Positions 1-5,461 of a DNA stretch of 5,461 nucleotides are shown in pieces. Source of the stretch: B21-G16 sp003644825 [NCBI: Candidatus Zhuqueibacterota bacterium] (GTDB lineage Bacteria; SM23-31; B21-G16); the NCBI GenBank assembly GCA_003644825.1, contig QNDJ01000145.1, forward strand, positions 1-5,461, read 5' to 3'. A model generated the notes under the pieces. It was not told where the DNA came from. It did no database searches and saw only the letters and a program-made list of their open reading frames with translations. Made by a program: the position numbers and the translations under genes. Each line of letters begins with the position of its first letter. Within the stretch, counting starts at the first letter, position 1.

Positions 1-273
1 ATTATGTTTAACACTATCAAGAATTCAATTCAGGTATTGTAATAAAATAATAAACAACGTATTATGCGGATTACAGGAATTTATGTTTAAAAAAGTTATA
101 TAAACTTAGCGTATTCTTTACGTTCTTTTTAACCGTATGGTTGCTGTTATATATTGTAATTATAAAAATTTTTTTATCTGTGAAAACCTGGAATGACATA
201 TTATGCTTTGTTAAAGAGTTTCTATAGGAACGATATTATAATATTTTTATGTTTTAAGTTTTTTAAGAAAATC

Positions 274-301
274 TTGATATAAATATATTTTTTTATATAT
301 T
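274..301 (+). promoter_or_regulatory. candidate sigma-70-type promoter of the rnf operon
   Basis: TTGATA at 274-279 (5 of 6 to TTGACA) is followed after 16 nt by TATATT at 296-301 (5 of 6 to TATAAT). Transcription would begin near 308 and give a leader of about 30 nt that includes the rnfC ribosome site. The surrounding DNA is very AT-rich, so promoter-like hexamers can arise by chance. The call rests on two good hexamers at near-optimal spacing just ahead of the first operon gene. Confidence 0.5.
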
Positions 302-303
302 TA
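280..303. repeat. AT-only inverted repeat overlapping the rnf promoter -10
   Basis: Positions 280-288 and 295-303 are perfect 9-bp inverted complements separated by six T residues. The right arm covers the candidate -10 hexamer at 296-301. It could be an operator, or simply chance in DNA made almost entirely of A and T. All pairs are A-T, so an RNA hairpin here would be weak. Confidence 0.35.
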
Positions 304-326
304 AAATTCAAATGGACAAACTAAAA

Positions 327-331
327 GAGGG
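327..331 (+). promoter_or_regulatory. ribosome binding site that fixes the rnfC GTG start
   Basis: GAGGG lies 8 nt before the GTG at 340. The only nearby ATG (312-314) is in a different frame and upstream of this site, so it cannot start rnfC. The Shine-Dalgarno position and the family-typical N-terminus (GGAHPP) both support GTG 340. Confidence 0.8.
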
Positions 332-339
332 ACTGAAAA

Positions 340-1662
340 GTGAAAAAGACGTTCAAGGGTGGTGCGCATCCACCAGAAAATAAAGAATATTCTAATTCAA
401 AGCCGATAGAGGATTTACCTCTTCCGGATAGGGTTGTTATTCCACTTATTCAGCATCTTGGTGCTCCCTCAAAACCTGTTGTTTCTATTGGAGATGAAGT
501 AAAAACAGGGGATCCTGTCAGTGAAGCAACAGGGTTTGTATCTGTTCCATCCCATTCTTCTATATCAGGTAAGGTGATTTCTATTGGAGCATTTCCTCAT
601 CCTTTCGGAAAGGATATTCAATCTGTGGTTATTGAAAGTGATGGAGAAGACAGATGGAATGAAAAAATTAAATTTGATGAAAAATATATGGATATTCCTG
701 TAAAGGAAATGATTGAAAAAATTCAAAATGCTGGTTTGGCTGGAATGGGAGGAGCCGCATTTCCAACCCACGTGAAATTATCACCACCTCCACCAAAAAA
801 AATAGAGATTGCTATACTAAATGGTGCAGAATGTGAACCATATCTAACATCGGACCATAGATTAATGCTGGAAAAAACAGAAGATATTATAAAGGGTTTT
901 AAGTTAATAATGAAAATCCTGGATGCAAAGTATGGTTACATAGGAATCGAAAATAACAAGCCAGATGCAATTGATAAAATGAGAAGTATTACCAGTAATG
1001 AAAAAAATATAGAAGTTGTTGGGTTAAACGTTAAGTATCCGCAGGGTGCAGAAAAGCAGTTAATTAAAGCTTTAACTAATCGGGAAGTTCCTTCGGGTGG
1101 TCTTCCTATGGATGTTCAGTGCCTTGTTCAAAATGTTGGAACAGCTCTGGCAGTTTATGAGGCTCTTGCATACAATAAACCATTGGTAGAAAGGGTTGTT
1201 ACAGTTACTGGTTCTGGAATAAAAGAACCTAAAAATCTTAGAGTCAGGATTGGAACTTTGTTCAAGAATCTTGTTGACTATTGTGGTGGATATACTGTAG
1301 AAAAAGGAAAATTGATTATGGGTGGTCCGATGATGGGATTAGCTCAATATACTGACCTTATTCCTGTGATAAAGGGGAGTTCAGGATTTGTGGTTATGAC
1401 CGAAGAAGAGAGTTTTCTTGAGGAACCAAAACCCTGTATTTTATGTGGAAGGTGTGTTGATACCTGCCCTATGAAATTACTTCCCTGTACACTTGGTACT
1501 CTTGTAGAATATTCAAAATTTGAAATGCTTGGCGAATATAATATTTTGGACTGCATTGAATGTGGTAGTTGCGCTTTTGTTTGCCCCTCCAAAAGAAATC
1601 TCGTTCATTTGATTAAATATGGTAAATTAAAATATAACGAGATTAGGAAAAAGAGTGCTTAG
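340..1662 (+). CDS. rnfC: Rnf electron transport complex subunit RnfC (NADH/FMN/4Fe-4S)
   Basis: Peripheral cytoplasmic subunit of the ion-translocating ferredoxin:NAD+ oxidoreductase. By family knowledge it is the NAD(H) site, with FMN and two 4Fe-4S clusters. The 440-residue product opens with the family motif GGAHPP (7-12). A NuoF-like nucleotide/FMN region follows, with GMGGAAFPTHVKL (135-147) and NGAECEPY (161-168), then PSGGLP (251-256) and GGPMMG (328-333). Near the C-terminus are two complete CxxCxxCxxxCP sets: Cys366, 369, 372, 376 and Cys405, 408, 411, 415. The start is GTG with a GAGGG site 8 nt upstream. The protein ends soon after the second cluster, so it lacks the long extension of gammaproteobacterial RnfC. 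It is first in the operon, 43 nt before rnfD. NqrA is a distant relative but lacks the ferredoxin-type cysteines, so RnfC is secure. Confidence 0.97.
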   Translation: MKKTFKGGAHPPENKEYSNSKPIEDLPLPDRVVIPLIQHLGAPSKPVVSIGDEVKTGDPVSEATGFVSVPSHSSISGKVISIGAFPHPFGKDIQSVVIESDGEDRWNEKIKFDEKYMDIPVKEMIEKIQNAGLAGMGGAAFPTHVKLSPPPPKKIEIAILNGAECEPYLTSDHRLMLEKTEDIIKGFKLIMKILDAKYGYIGIENNKPDAIDKMRSITSNEKNIEVVGLNVKYPQGAEKQLIKALTNREVPSGGLPMDVQCLVQNVGTALAVYEALAYNKPLVERVVTVTGSGIKEPKNLRVRIGTLFKNLVDYCGGYTVEKGKLIMGGPMMGLAQYTDLIPVIKGSSGFVVMTEEESFLEEPKPCILCGRCVDTCPMKLLPCTLGTLVEYSKFEMLGEYNILDCIECGSCAFVCPSKRNLVHLIKYGKLKYNEIRKKSA

Positions 1663-1705
1663 TTTGTATTGAAATAAAGTTTTTTGTAATAAAAGGAAAT
1701 TTTAA

Positions 1706-2740
1706 ATGGAAGCTCATTTCTATGTTTCATCTTCACCACACATCAGAGACCGAGAGTCTATAAGAAAAATAATGTTTTCAGTTGTTGTAGCTCTTATTCC
1801 TGCTCTGGTCGGAGCAGTTTATTTTTTTGGTGCAAGAGCTTTATGGATAACAGTAGTATCTGTACTAACAGCTATAATAACTGAAGGATTAATCCAGAAA
1901 TTGAGAAAGGTTCCTGTTACTATTTCTGATGGGAGTGCAGTAGTAACGGGGATACTTCTTGCATATAATCTTCCTGCGGGTTGTCCCTACTGGCTTCCTG
2001 TTATTGGTTCTTTTTTTGCAATTGCAATAGGAAAACAGGCTTTTGGTGGATTGGGTTATAATCCTATGAATCCTGCATTACTTGGAAGGGCTTTCTTGCT
2101 TGCGTCCTGGCCAGTTCGTATGACTTCTGAATGGGTAGCACCGAGGGGAGGTACTCTATCAGGAATAACAACCTGGACCGGTGCTACTCCTTTAAATTTA
2201 TTGAAACAAGCAAGAAAGGTTATCCATCATAAAGAATTATATACCGATAATAAAATTCAGGAATCTTTCAGAATTTTAAGTGATATATCAAGTTCTTATA
2301 GTGCATTGTTCTGGGGTAAAGTTGGTGGATGCCTGGGGGAAACTTCTGTAATACTTCTTTTAATCGGGGCACTGTATTTGTTGTATAAAAGATATATAGG
2401 GCTTGAAATTCCAGTTACCTATATTGGTGTTGTTGCGTTATTAGCGTGGGCTTTTAATGGAACAAAAGGATTATTTACAGGTGACCCTTTATTTCATATA
2501 TTATCCGGTGGTTTAATACTTGGAGCATTCTTTATGGCAACGGATATGGTAACTACCCCGGTCACGGTAAAAGGAAAATTGATTTTTGGAGCAGGTTGTG
2601 GAGTATTGACAGTATTTATTCGTCAATTTGGTGGTTACCCTGAAGGTGTCTCTTATTCTATACTACTTATGAATTTAACTACACCAATTATCGATAGATA
2701 CGTAAAACCTAAAATTTTTGGACATAAAAAGGTCGAGTAG
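1706..2740 (+). CDS. rnfD: Rnf complex membrane flavoprotein subunit RnfD
   Basis: Integral membrane subunit related to NqrB. In the family it carries FMN bound covalently to a threonine and takes part in ion translocation. The 344-residue product starts with a short segment containing SSSPHIRD (8-15), then shows about ten hydrophobic segments, among them roughly 22-41, 43-60, 93-110, 120-135, 213-228, 235-251, 265-282 and 313-328. Conserved stretches include SDGSAVVTGILLA (74-86) and GGLGYNPMNPALLGRAF (114-130). The flavinylation motif is TGATPL at 158-163, with Thr161 the expected FMN attachment residue; the usual aspartate six residues earlier is Thr155 here. An AAGG-type ribosome site lies about 9 nt before ATG 1706. 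The gene sits 33 nt before rnfG. A separate ApbE flavin transferase would be needed and is not in this window. Confidence 0.97.
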   Translation: MEAHFYVSSSPHIRDRESIRKIMFSVVVALIPALVGAVYFFGARALWITVVSVLTAIITEGLIQKLRKVPVTISDGSAVVTGILLAYNLPAGCPYWLPVIGSFFAIAIGKQAFGGLGYNPMNPALLGRAFLLASWPVRMTSEWVAPRGGTLSGITTWTGATPLNLLKQARKVIHHKELYTDNKIQESFRILSDISSSYSALFWGKVGGCLGETSVILLLIGALYLLYKRYIGLEIPVTYIGVVALLAWAFNGTKGLFTGDPLFHILSGGLILGAFFMATDMVTTPVTVKGKLIFGAGCGVLTVFIRQFGGYPEGVSYSILLMNLTTPIIDRYVKPKIFGHKKVE

Positions 2741-2773
2741 CTATTTTTATAAAAAGATTTTGAAGGTGATAAA

Positions 2774-3361
2774 ATGAGAAATATTATAAAATTATCATCG
2801 ATTTTGACCCTGGTTACCGCTATTGCGGCATTAGCACTGGCAGGAGTTAATACGATTACAAAACCATTAATAGAAGAACAGATGCGGCTTGCTGTTCATA
2901 ATGCTCTTCTTGAAGTTTTACCTGAAGCTTCAGGTGGTGTCTGTGTTGATGTTGGAGAAAAGAAAGGAGAACTATTTGAAGCATATTCCTCTCCTGATAC
3001 AACGGGTCTTGCAGGTTTTGCATTTAAAGCATACGGAAAAGGATATTCCAGCACAATAGAAACAATGGTAGGACTGGATTTGAATGGAAACATAAAAGGC
3101 ATAAAAATATTATTTCAGCAGGAAACTCCGGGTCTTGGTAGTAAAATCGAGGAGATAAAATATGGTAAAAGCAAACCCTGGTTTCAAGAACAATTCAAAA
3201 ATAAAAATGCTGAACGAGTGGCTGTTGATAAAGATGATGGAGAAATAAAAAGTATCACGGGTGCTACAATTTCTTCAAGAGCAGTAACGAATTCTATTCG
3301 AAATGGGTTTAAAAAGATAAAACCCAGGCTCGAAAAAATAATAAAGGGAGAACAAAAATGA
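2774..3361 (+). CDS. rnfG: Rnf complex FMN-binding subunit RnfG
   Basis: Subunit related to NqrC: one N-terminal membrane anchor (about residues 7-27) followed by an extracytoplasmic FMN-binding domain with covalently bound FMN. Within the 195 residues, the segment around GYSSTIETMVGLDLNGNIKG (90-109) and QETPGLG (116-122) is the typical FMN-binding-domain core. TGATISSRAV (162-171) is the flavinylation site, with Thr165 as the predicted FMN-carrying residue. The position six residues before it, often aspartate, is Lys159. The start ATG 2774 has AAGGTGAT just upstream at 2763-2770. The stop overlaps the rnfE start (ATGA, 3358-3361), which implies translational coupling. Length and domain order are normal for the family. 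Confidence 0.96.
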   Translation: MRNIIKLSSILTLVTAIAALALAGVNTITKPLIEEQMRLAVHNALLEVLPEASGGVCVDVGEKKGELFEAYSSPDTTGLAGFAFKAYGKGYSSTIETMVGLDLNGNIKGIKILFQQETPGLGSKIEEIKYGKSKPWFQEQFKNKNAERVAVDKDDGEIKSITGATISSRAVTNSIRNGFKKIKPRLEKIIKGEQK

Positions 3362-3957
3362 CTCTCAGCGGTGAGCTTTTAAAAGGTATTTATAAGGAAA
3401 ATCCTGTTCTCAGATTGGCTCTGGGATTATGTCCGACTCTTGCTGTATCCAATTCAGTCATTAATGGTATAGGAATGGGAACAGCATTTACTTTTGTTTT
3501 GCTGGGTTCTAATATTATAGTTTCCTTAATTAAGAAAGGAGTGCCTGATAAGATAAGGATACCGGTATATATTGTTATTATAGCAAGTTTTGTTACTATT
3601 GCGGACCTATTTATGGCGGGTTTTGCACCCAAGCTTCATAAAGCATTGGGGATATTTGTTCCATTAATTGTGGTTAATTGTATAATACTGGGTAGAGCAG
3701 AAGCTTTTGCAAGTAAAAATAGTCTTGGGCGTTCAATCCTTGATGCGATTGGTATGGGAATTGGTTTTACTTTAACGCTTGTATTCATCGGATTTTTCAG
3801 GGAATTTCTCGGTGATGGAAAAGTTCTTGGTACACCGGTTATGGGTTCATCTTTTGAACCTGTTTTATTATTTATATTACCCCCGGGTGCATTTTTATCC
3901 CTGGGCTTTTTGATGGGATTTTTAAACTGGATAGATTCTAAAAAAGTAAGAAAATAA
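3358..3957 (+). CDS. rnfE: Rnf complex membrane subunit RnfE
   Basis: Integral membrane subunit related to NqrD and a paralogue of RnfA. By analogy with Nqr and Rnf structures, RnfE and RnfA pack as an inverted pair and hold an iron-sulfur centre inside the membrane that passes electrons across it. The 199-residue protein has about six hydrophobic segments (around 17-33, 38-58, 68-90, 96-112, 127-147 and 168-190). The two key cysteines are Cys25 in LGLCPTLAVSN (22-32) and Cys108 in VPLIVVNCIILGRAEAFAS (101-119), both in strongly conserved family contexts. The start overlaps the rnfG stop by 4 nt, with AAGGGAG at 3344-3350 as ribosome site. The rnfA gene follows after 13 nt. Confidence 0.96.
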   Translation: MTLSGELLKGIYKENPVLRLALGLCPTLAVSNSVINGIGMGTAFTFVLLGSNIIVSLIKKGVPDKIRIPVYIVIIASFVTIADLFMAGFAPKLHKALGIFVPLIVVNCIILGRAEAFASKNSLGRSILDAIGMGIGFTLTLVFIGFFREFLGDGKVLGTPVMGSSFEPVLLFILPPGAFLSLGFLMGFLNWIDSKKVRK

Positions 3958-3970
3958 ACTGGAGAAAAAA

Positions 3971-4609
3971 ATGAATTTTTCAGAACTTTTGATAATAGCA
4001 CTGGCAGCCATATTTGTTCAAAATTTTATATTTTCAAGGTTTTTAGGTTTATGTCCTTATCTGGGTGTTTCAAAACAGCTTGACTCTGCAATTGGAATGG
4101 GGGCTTCAGTAATTTTTGTAATGAGTTTGGCTTCTGTTGTAACATGGCTGGTTTACAATTTTCTATTGATTCCTGCTCAGTCTAATCTTTTTTATAAGAT
4201 ATTTAACCTGGATGTTGAAAAAATACCGGATTTGAGGTTTTTAAGAACTATAGCGTTTATTTTAGTAATAGCTACCCTTGTTCAATTTGTTGAGATGGTA
4301 GTTCAAAAAACAAGCCCATCTTTATACAGGTCTCTGGGTATTTATCTTCCCTTAATTACAACAAATTGTGCAATTCTGGGTGTATCTGTTCTTAATATAG
4401 ATAGCGAATATAATTTTATAGAAAGTCTTGTTCAGGGATTTACTGCAGGTATCGGTTTTACTCTTGCACTTGTTTTAATGGCTGGTATTAGAATAAGGCT
4501 TGATATGGCTGAAGTTCCAAAACCTCTAAAAGGACTTCCAATTGCTTTTATTACTGCCGGGCTGATGGCAATAGCTTTTCTTGGATTTTCTGGTTTATCG
4601 CTGGAATAA
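3971..4609 (+). CDS. rnfA: Rnf complex membrane subunit RnfA
   Basis: Integral membrane subunit related to NqrE, the partner of RnfE around the intramembrane iron-sulfur centre. The 212-residue protein shows about six hydrophobic segments (roughly 5-24, 37-63, 92-112, 122-142, 153-173 and 190-208). Cys28 lies in FLGLCPYLGVSK (24-35) and Cys133 in LPLITTNCAILG (126-137), matching the two cluster-ligand positions of the family. RnfA and RnfE are told apart by these contexts: RnfA has CPYLGVS and NCAILG, RnfE has CPTLAVS and NCIILGRAEAFA. GGAG at 3961-3964 sits 6 nt before ATG 3971. In many Rnf operons the next gene is rnfB. Here the stop codon is followed directly by hairpins and a terminator, so rnfA is the last gene of the operon. 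Confidence 0.96.
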   Translation: MNFSELLIIALAAIFVQNFIFSRFLGLCPYLGVSKQLDSAIGMGASVIFVMSLASVVTWLVYNFLLIPAQSNLFYKIFNLDVEKIPDLRFLRTIAFILVIATLVQFVEMVVQKTSPSLYRSLGIYLPLITTNCAILGVSVLNIDSEYNFIESLVQGFTAGIGFTLALVLMAGIRIRLDMAEVPKPLKGLPIAFITAGLMAIAFLGFSGLSLE

Positions 4610-4619
4610 AAAGTTCCAG
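4601..4619 (+). repeat. small inverted repeat spanning the rnfA stop codon
   Basis: CTGGAA (4601-4606) and TTCCAG (4614-4619) are perfect inverted complements around a 7-nt loop that contains the TAA stop of rnfA. A flanking G-U pair could extend the stem to seven. No T-tract follows, so it is not a terminator by itself. It could form an mRNA 3' hairpin next to the real terminator 22 nt downstream, or be a coincidence of the last codons. Confidence 0.4.
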
Positions 4620-4640
4620 TAGAAAAAAATGATTGTTTAC

Positions 4641-4674
4641 CCCCTGTTATAATAACAGGGGTTTATATTTTTTT
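4641..4674 (+). terminator. intrinsic terminator ending the rnf operon
   Basis: CCCCTGTTA (4641-4649) pairs perfectly with TAACAGGGG (4653-4661) around a 3-nt loop, and is followed directly by a T-rich run (4662-4674) with only two A interruptions. The GC pairs at the stem base stand out sharply in this AT-rich DNA. Its place 31 nt after the rnfA stop and before tatC marks the end of the rnf transcript. The stem is symmetric, but an A-rich stretch on the other side is too weak to argue strongly for bidirectional action. Confidence 0.93.
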
Positions 4675-4684
4675 GTAAAATGTA

Positions 4685-4711
4685 TTGAAAAATTAAATCT
4701 GAAGATATAAT
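4685..4711 (+). promoter_or_regulatory. candidate tatC promoter
   Basis: TTGAAA (4685-4690; 5 of 6 to TTGACA) and a perfect TATAAT (4706-4711) are separated by 15 nt, shorter than the usual 16-18. The element lies between the rnf terminator and tatC, where a new promoter is expected. Transcription would begin near 4718, only about two bases before the first ATG of tatC. This either means a nearly leaderless message or points to the second ATG at 4750 as the real start. Confidence 0.5.
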
Positions 4712-4719
4712 TTATTTAT

Positions 4720-5461
4720 ATGAACAAAAAAAATTATGATGATAAGAAAATGCCTTTTGTTGACCATCTTGAAGAGTTAAGATGGGTTCTTATAAAATGT
4801 ATAATTGCAGTGGTTGTTTTGTCAATTGGGTGTTACTTTTTTTCTGAACATATCCAGAATTTTCTTACCAGACTTTATCCTTATAAATTAGGCTATCTTG
4901 GTGTTTCCGATGCATTTATTATAAGGTTGAAGCTTTCTATAGTTACTGGTGCTATTGTTGGGCTACCATTTATTGTTTATCAATTCTGGACTTTTATAGC
5001 TCCCGGACTTCTTGAAAGAGAGAGAAAATATATACCTATAATTGTTATTTTCACTACAGTTTGCTTTTTAGTTGGTGCTGCTTTTGCATATTTTGTTATT
5101 ATTCCTTTTGGACTGAGATTTTTATCGAGTTTTCAAACTGAAAATGTTGTTCAAACTGTTGTAATAAATAAATATTTAAGTTTTGTTGTATGGTTAATGA
5201 TTGTTTTTGGTCTTGTGTTTGAGCTTCCTTTATTATCTGCATTTCTTACTAAAATTGGCATTATAAATTACAGAACCTTGAAAAGAGTTAGAAAATATAG
5301 TATTATAGTTATATTTGTAGCGGCTGCAATGCTTACCCCCCCTGACCCTCAAACTCAGTTGTTTCTTGCTGGTCCTTTGATTCTTCTTTATGAAATAAGT
5401 ATTTTTATTTCAAGAATGATTGGTCGGAAAAAAGAAAAAAAAGAAAAAGAAGAAGAAGAAA
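4720..5461 (+). CDS. tatC: Sec-independent protein translocase subunit TatC (3' end outside window)
   Basis: Core membrane receptor of the twin-arginine translocation pathway; it binds Tat signal peptides with TatB or TatA and exports folded, often cofactor-loaded proteins. 247 codons are open to the window edge with no stop. Family hallmarks are HLEELR (16-21), LGVSDAF (60-66), FIAPGLLERER (92-102, where Glu101 aligns with E. coli Glu103), FELP with Glu168 (the E. coli Glu170 position) and MLTPPDPQTQ (204-213) with Asp209. Six hydrophobic segments fit TatC: about 22-42, 69-90, 106-130, 154-175, 193-206 and 213-231. The end is a charged Lys/Glu tail (237-247) that continues outside. TatC proteins are usually about 240-260 residues, so little is missing. 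The start is uncertain: ATG 4720 has only a distant GAAG, and ATG 4750 (Met11, giving MPFVDHLEELR) is equally plausible. No tatA or tatB is visible. Confidence 0.95.
   Translation, partial: MNKKNYDDKKMPFVDHLEELRWVLIKCIIAVVVLSIGCYFFSEHIQNFLTRLYPYKLGYLGVSDAFIIRLKLSIVTGAIVGLPFIVYQFWTFIAPGLLERERKYIPIIVIFTTVCFLVGAAFAYFVIIPFGLRFLSSFQTENVVQTVVINKYLSFVVWLMIVFGLVFELPLLSAFLTKIGIINYRTLKRVRKYSIIVIFVAAAMLTPPDPQTQLFLAGPLILLYEISIFISRMIGRKKEKKEKEEEE

Larger units (their letters stand above)
1..339. other. AT-rich intergenic region upstream of rnfC, no gene seen
   Basis: I see no convincing gene in this stretch. From the left edge one frame stays open to a stop at 40-42 and another to a stop at 101-103, so the last codons of an upstream gene could be present, but too little is visible to identify it and neither tail resembles the cysteine-rich RnfB. 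The 10-mer TTATGTTTAA occurs at 2-11 and 81-90, with a near copy at 248-258. A perfect TATAAT lies at 237-242 but has no good -35 hexamer at the right distance. The better promoter candidate is listed separately. No riboswitch fold or tRNA could be recognised by eye. Confidence 0.7.

Noticed and set aside
71-199. Minus-strand 42-codon open frame starting at 199 and ending at 71.
   Set aside because: No Shine-Dalgarno site precedes it, the peptide has no recognisable motif, and an open frame of this length is expected by chance.
237-242. Perfect TATAAT upstream of rnfC as an alternative promoter.
   Set aside because: No acceptable -35 hexamer lies 16-18 nt upstream; in DNA this AT-rich the hexamer alone is weak evidence.
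312-314. ATG upstream of the rnfC GTG as an alternative start.
   Set aside because: It is out of frame with rnfC and lies upstream of the ribosome binding site.
2744-2755. Perfect 12-nt palindrome of T5-AT-A5 between rnfD and rnfG.
   Set aside because: It has no loop for an RNA hairpin and consists only of A and T, so it is most simply composition.
3636-4001. Minus-strand open frame of 121 codons opposite rnfE and the start of rnfA.
   Set aside because: It lies wholly antisense to well-conserved genes, its predicted peptide resembles no family I know, and it is a reading-frame shadow.
340-4609. Possible Na+-translocating NADH:quinone reductase (nqr) operon instead of rnf.
   Set aside because: The first gene carries two CxxCxxCxxxCP cluster motifs and the NuoF-like glycine-rich region of RnfC, which NqrA lacks, and no NqrF reductase follows.
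4720-5461. Checked whether the gene after rnfA could be a divergent rnfB.
   Set aside because: It has six hydrophobic segments and the TatC motifs, and only four scattered cysteines with no iron-sulfur pattern.

Overview
The window holds a nearly complete rnf operon (rnfC, rnfD, rnfG, rnfE, rnfA, all on the + strand), then a clear intrinsic terminator and the start of a separate tatC gene that runs off the right end. The DNA is AT-rich. Most starts have purine-rich Shine-Dalgarno sites, so this is a bacterium, probably anaerobic or facultatively anaerobic, where Rnf couples ferredoxin and NAD(H) to an ion gradient. RnfC is the short 440-residue form without the long Ala/Lys-rich C-terminal extension of gammaproteobacterial RnfC/RsxC, which fits a Clostridia-like or other deep anaerobic lineage. 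The sequence alone does not fix the phylum.

Layout: 1-339 is AT-rich DNA with no convincing gene. A promoter candidate near its right end (274-301) lies just ahead of a GTG-started rnfC. The five rnf genes follow with gaps of 43 and 33 nt, a 4-nt ATGA overlap (rnfG/rnfE) and a 13-nt gap (rnfE/rnfA), as expected for one transcript. A small hairpin spans the rnfA stop codon and a strong hairpin plus T-tract follows at 4641-4674. A new promoter-like element (4685-4711) precedes tatC (4720 to the window end, 247 codons without a stop).

How the genes work together: RnfC is the peripheral NADH/FMN/4Fe-4S subunit. RnfA and RnfE are paired membrane proteins whose conserved cysteines hold an intramembrane iron-sulfur centre. 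RnfD and RnfG carry covalent FMN on threonine, and RnfD is also the main membrane flavoprotein. The sixth canonical subunit, RnfB, which takes electrons from ferredoxin, is not here. It is not after rnfA, where the operon visibly terminates, and it is not directly before rnfC. This is the main oddity of the window. TatC is the core receptor of the twin-arginine translocase and looks like an independent transcription unit.

I see no mobile element, CRISPR array, RNA gene or evidence of an undescribed system. The window is mostly an ordinary energy-metabolism locus with one notable gene absence.
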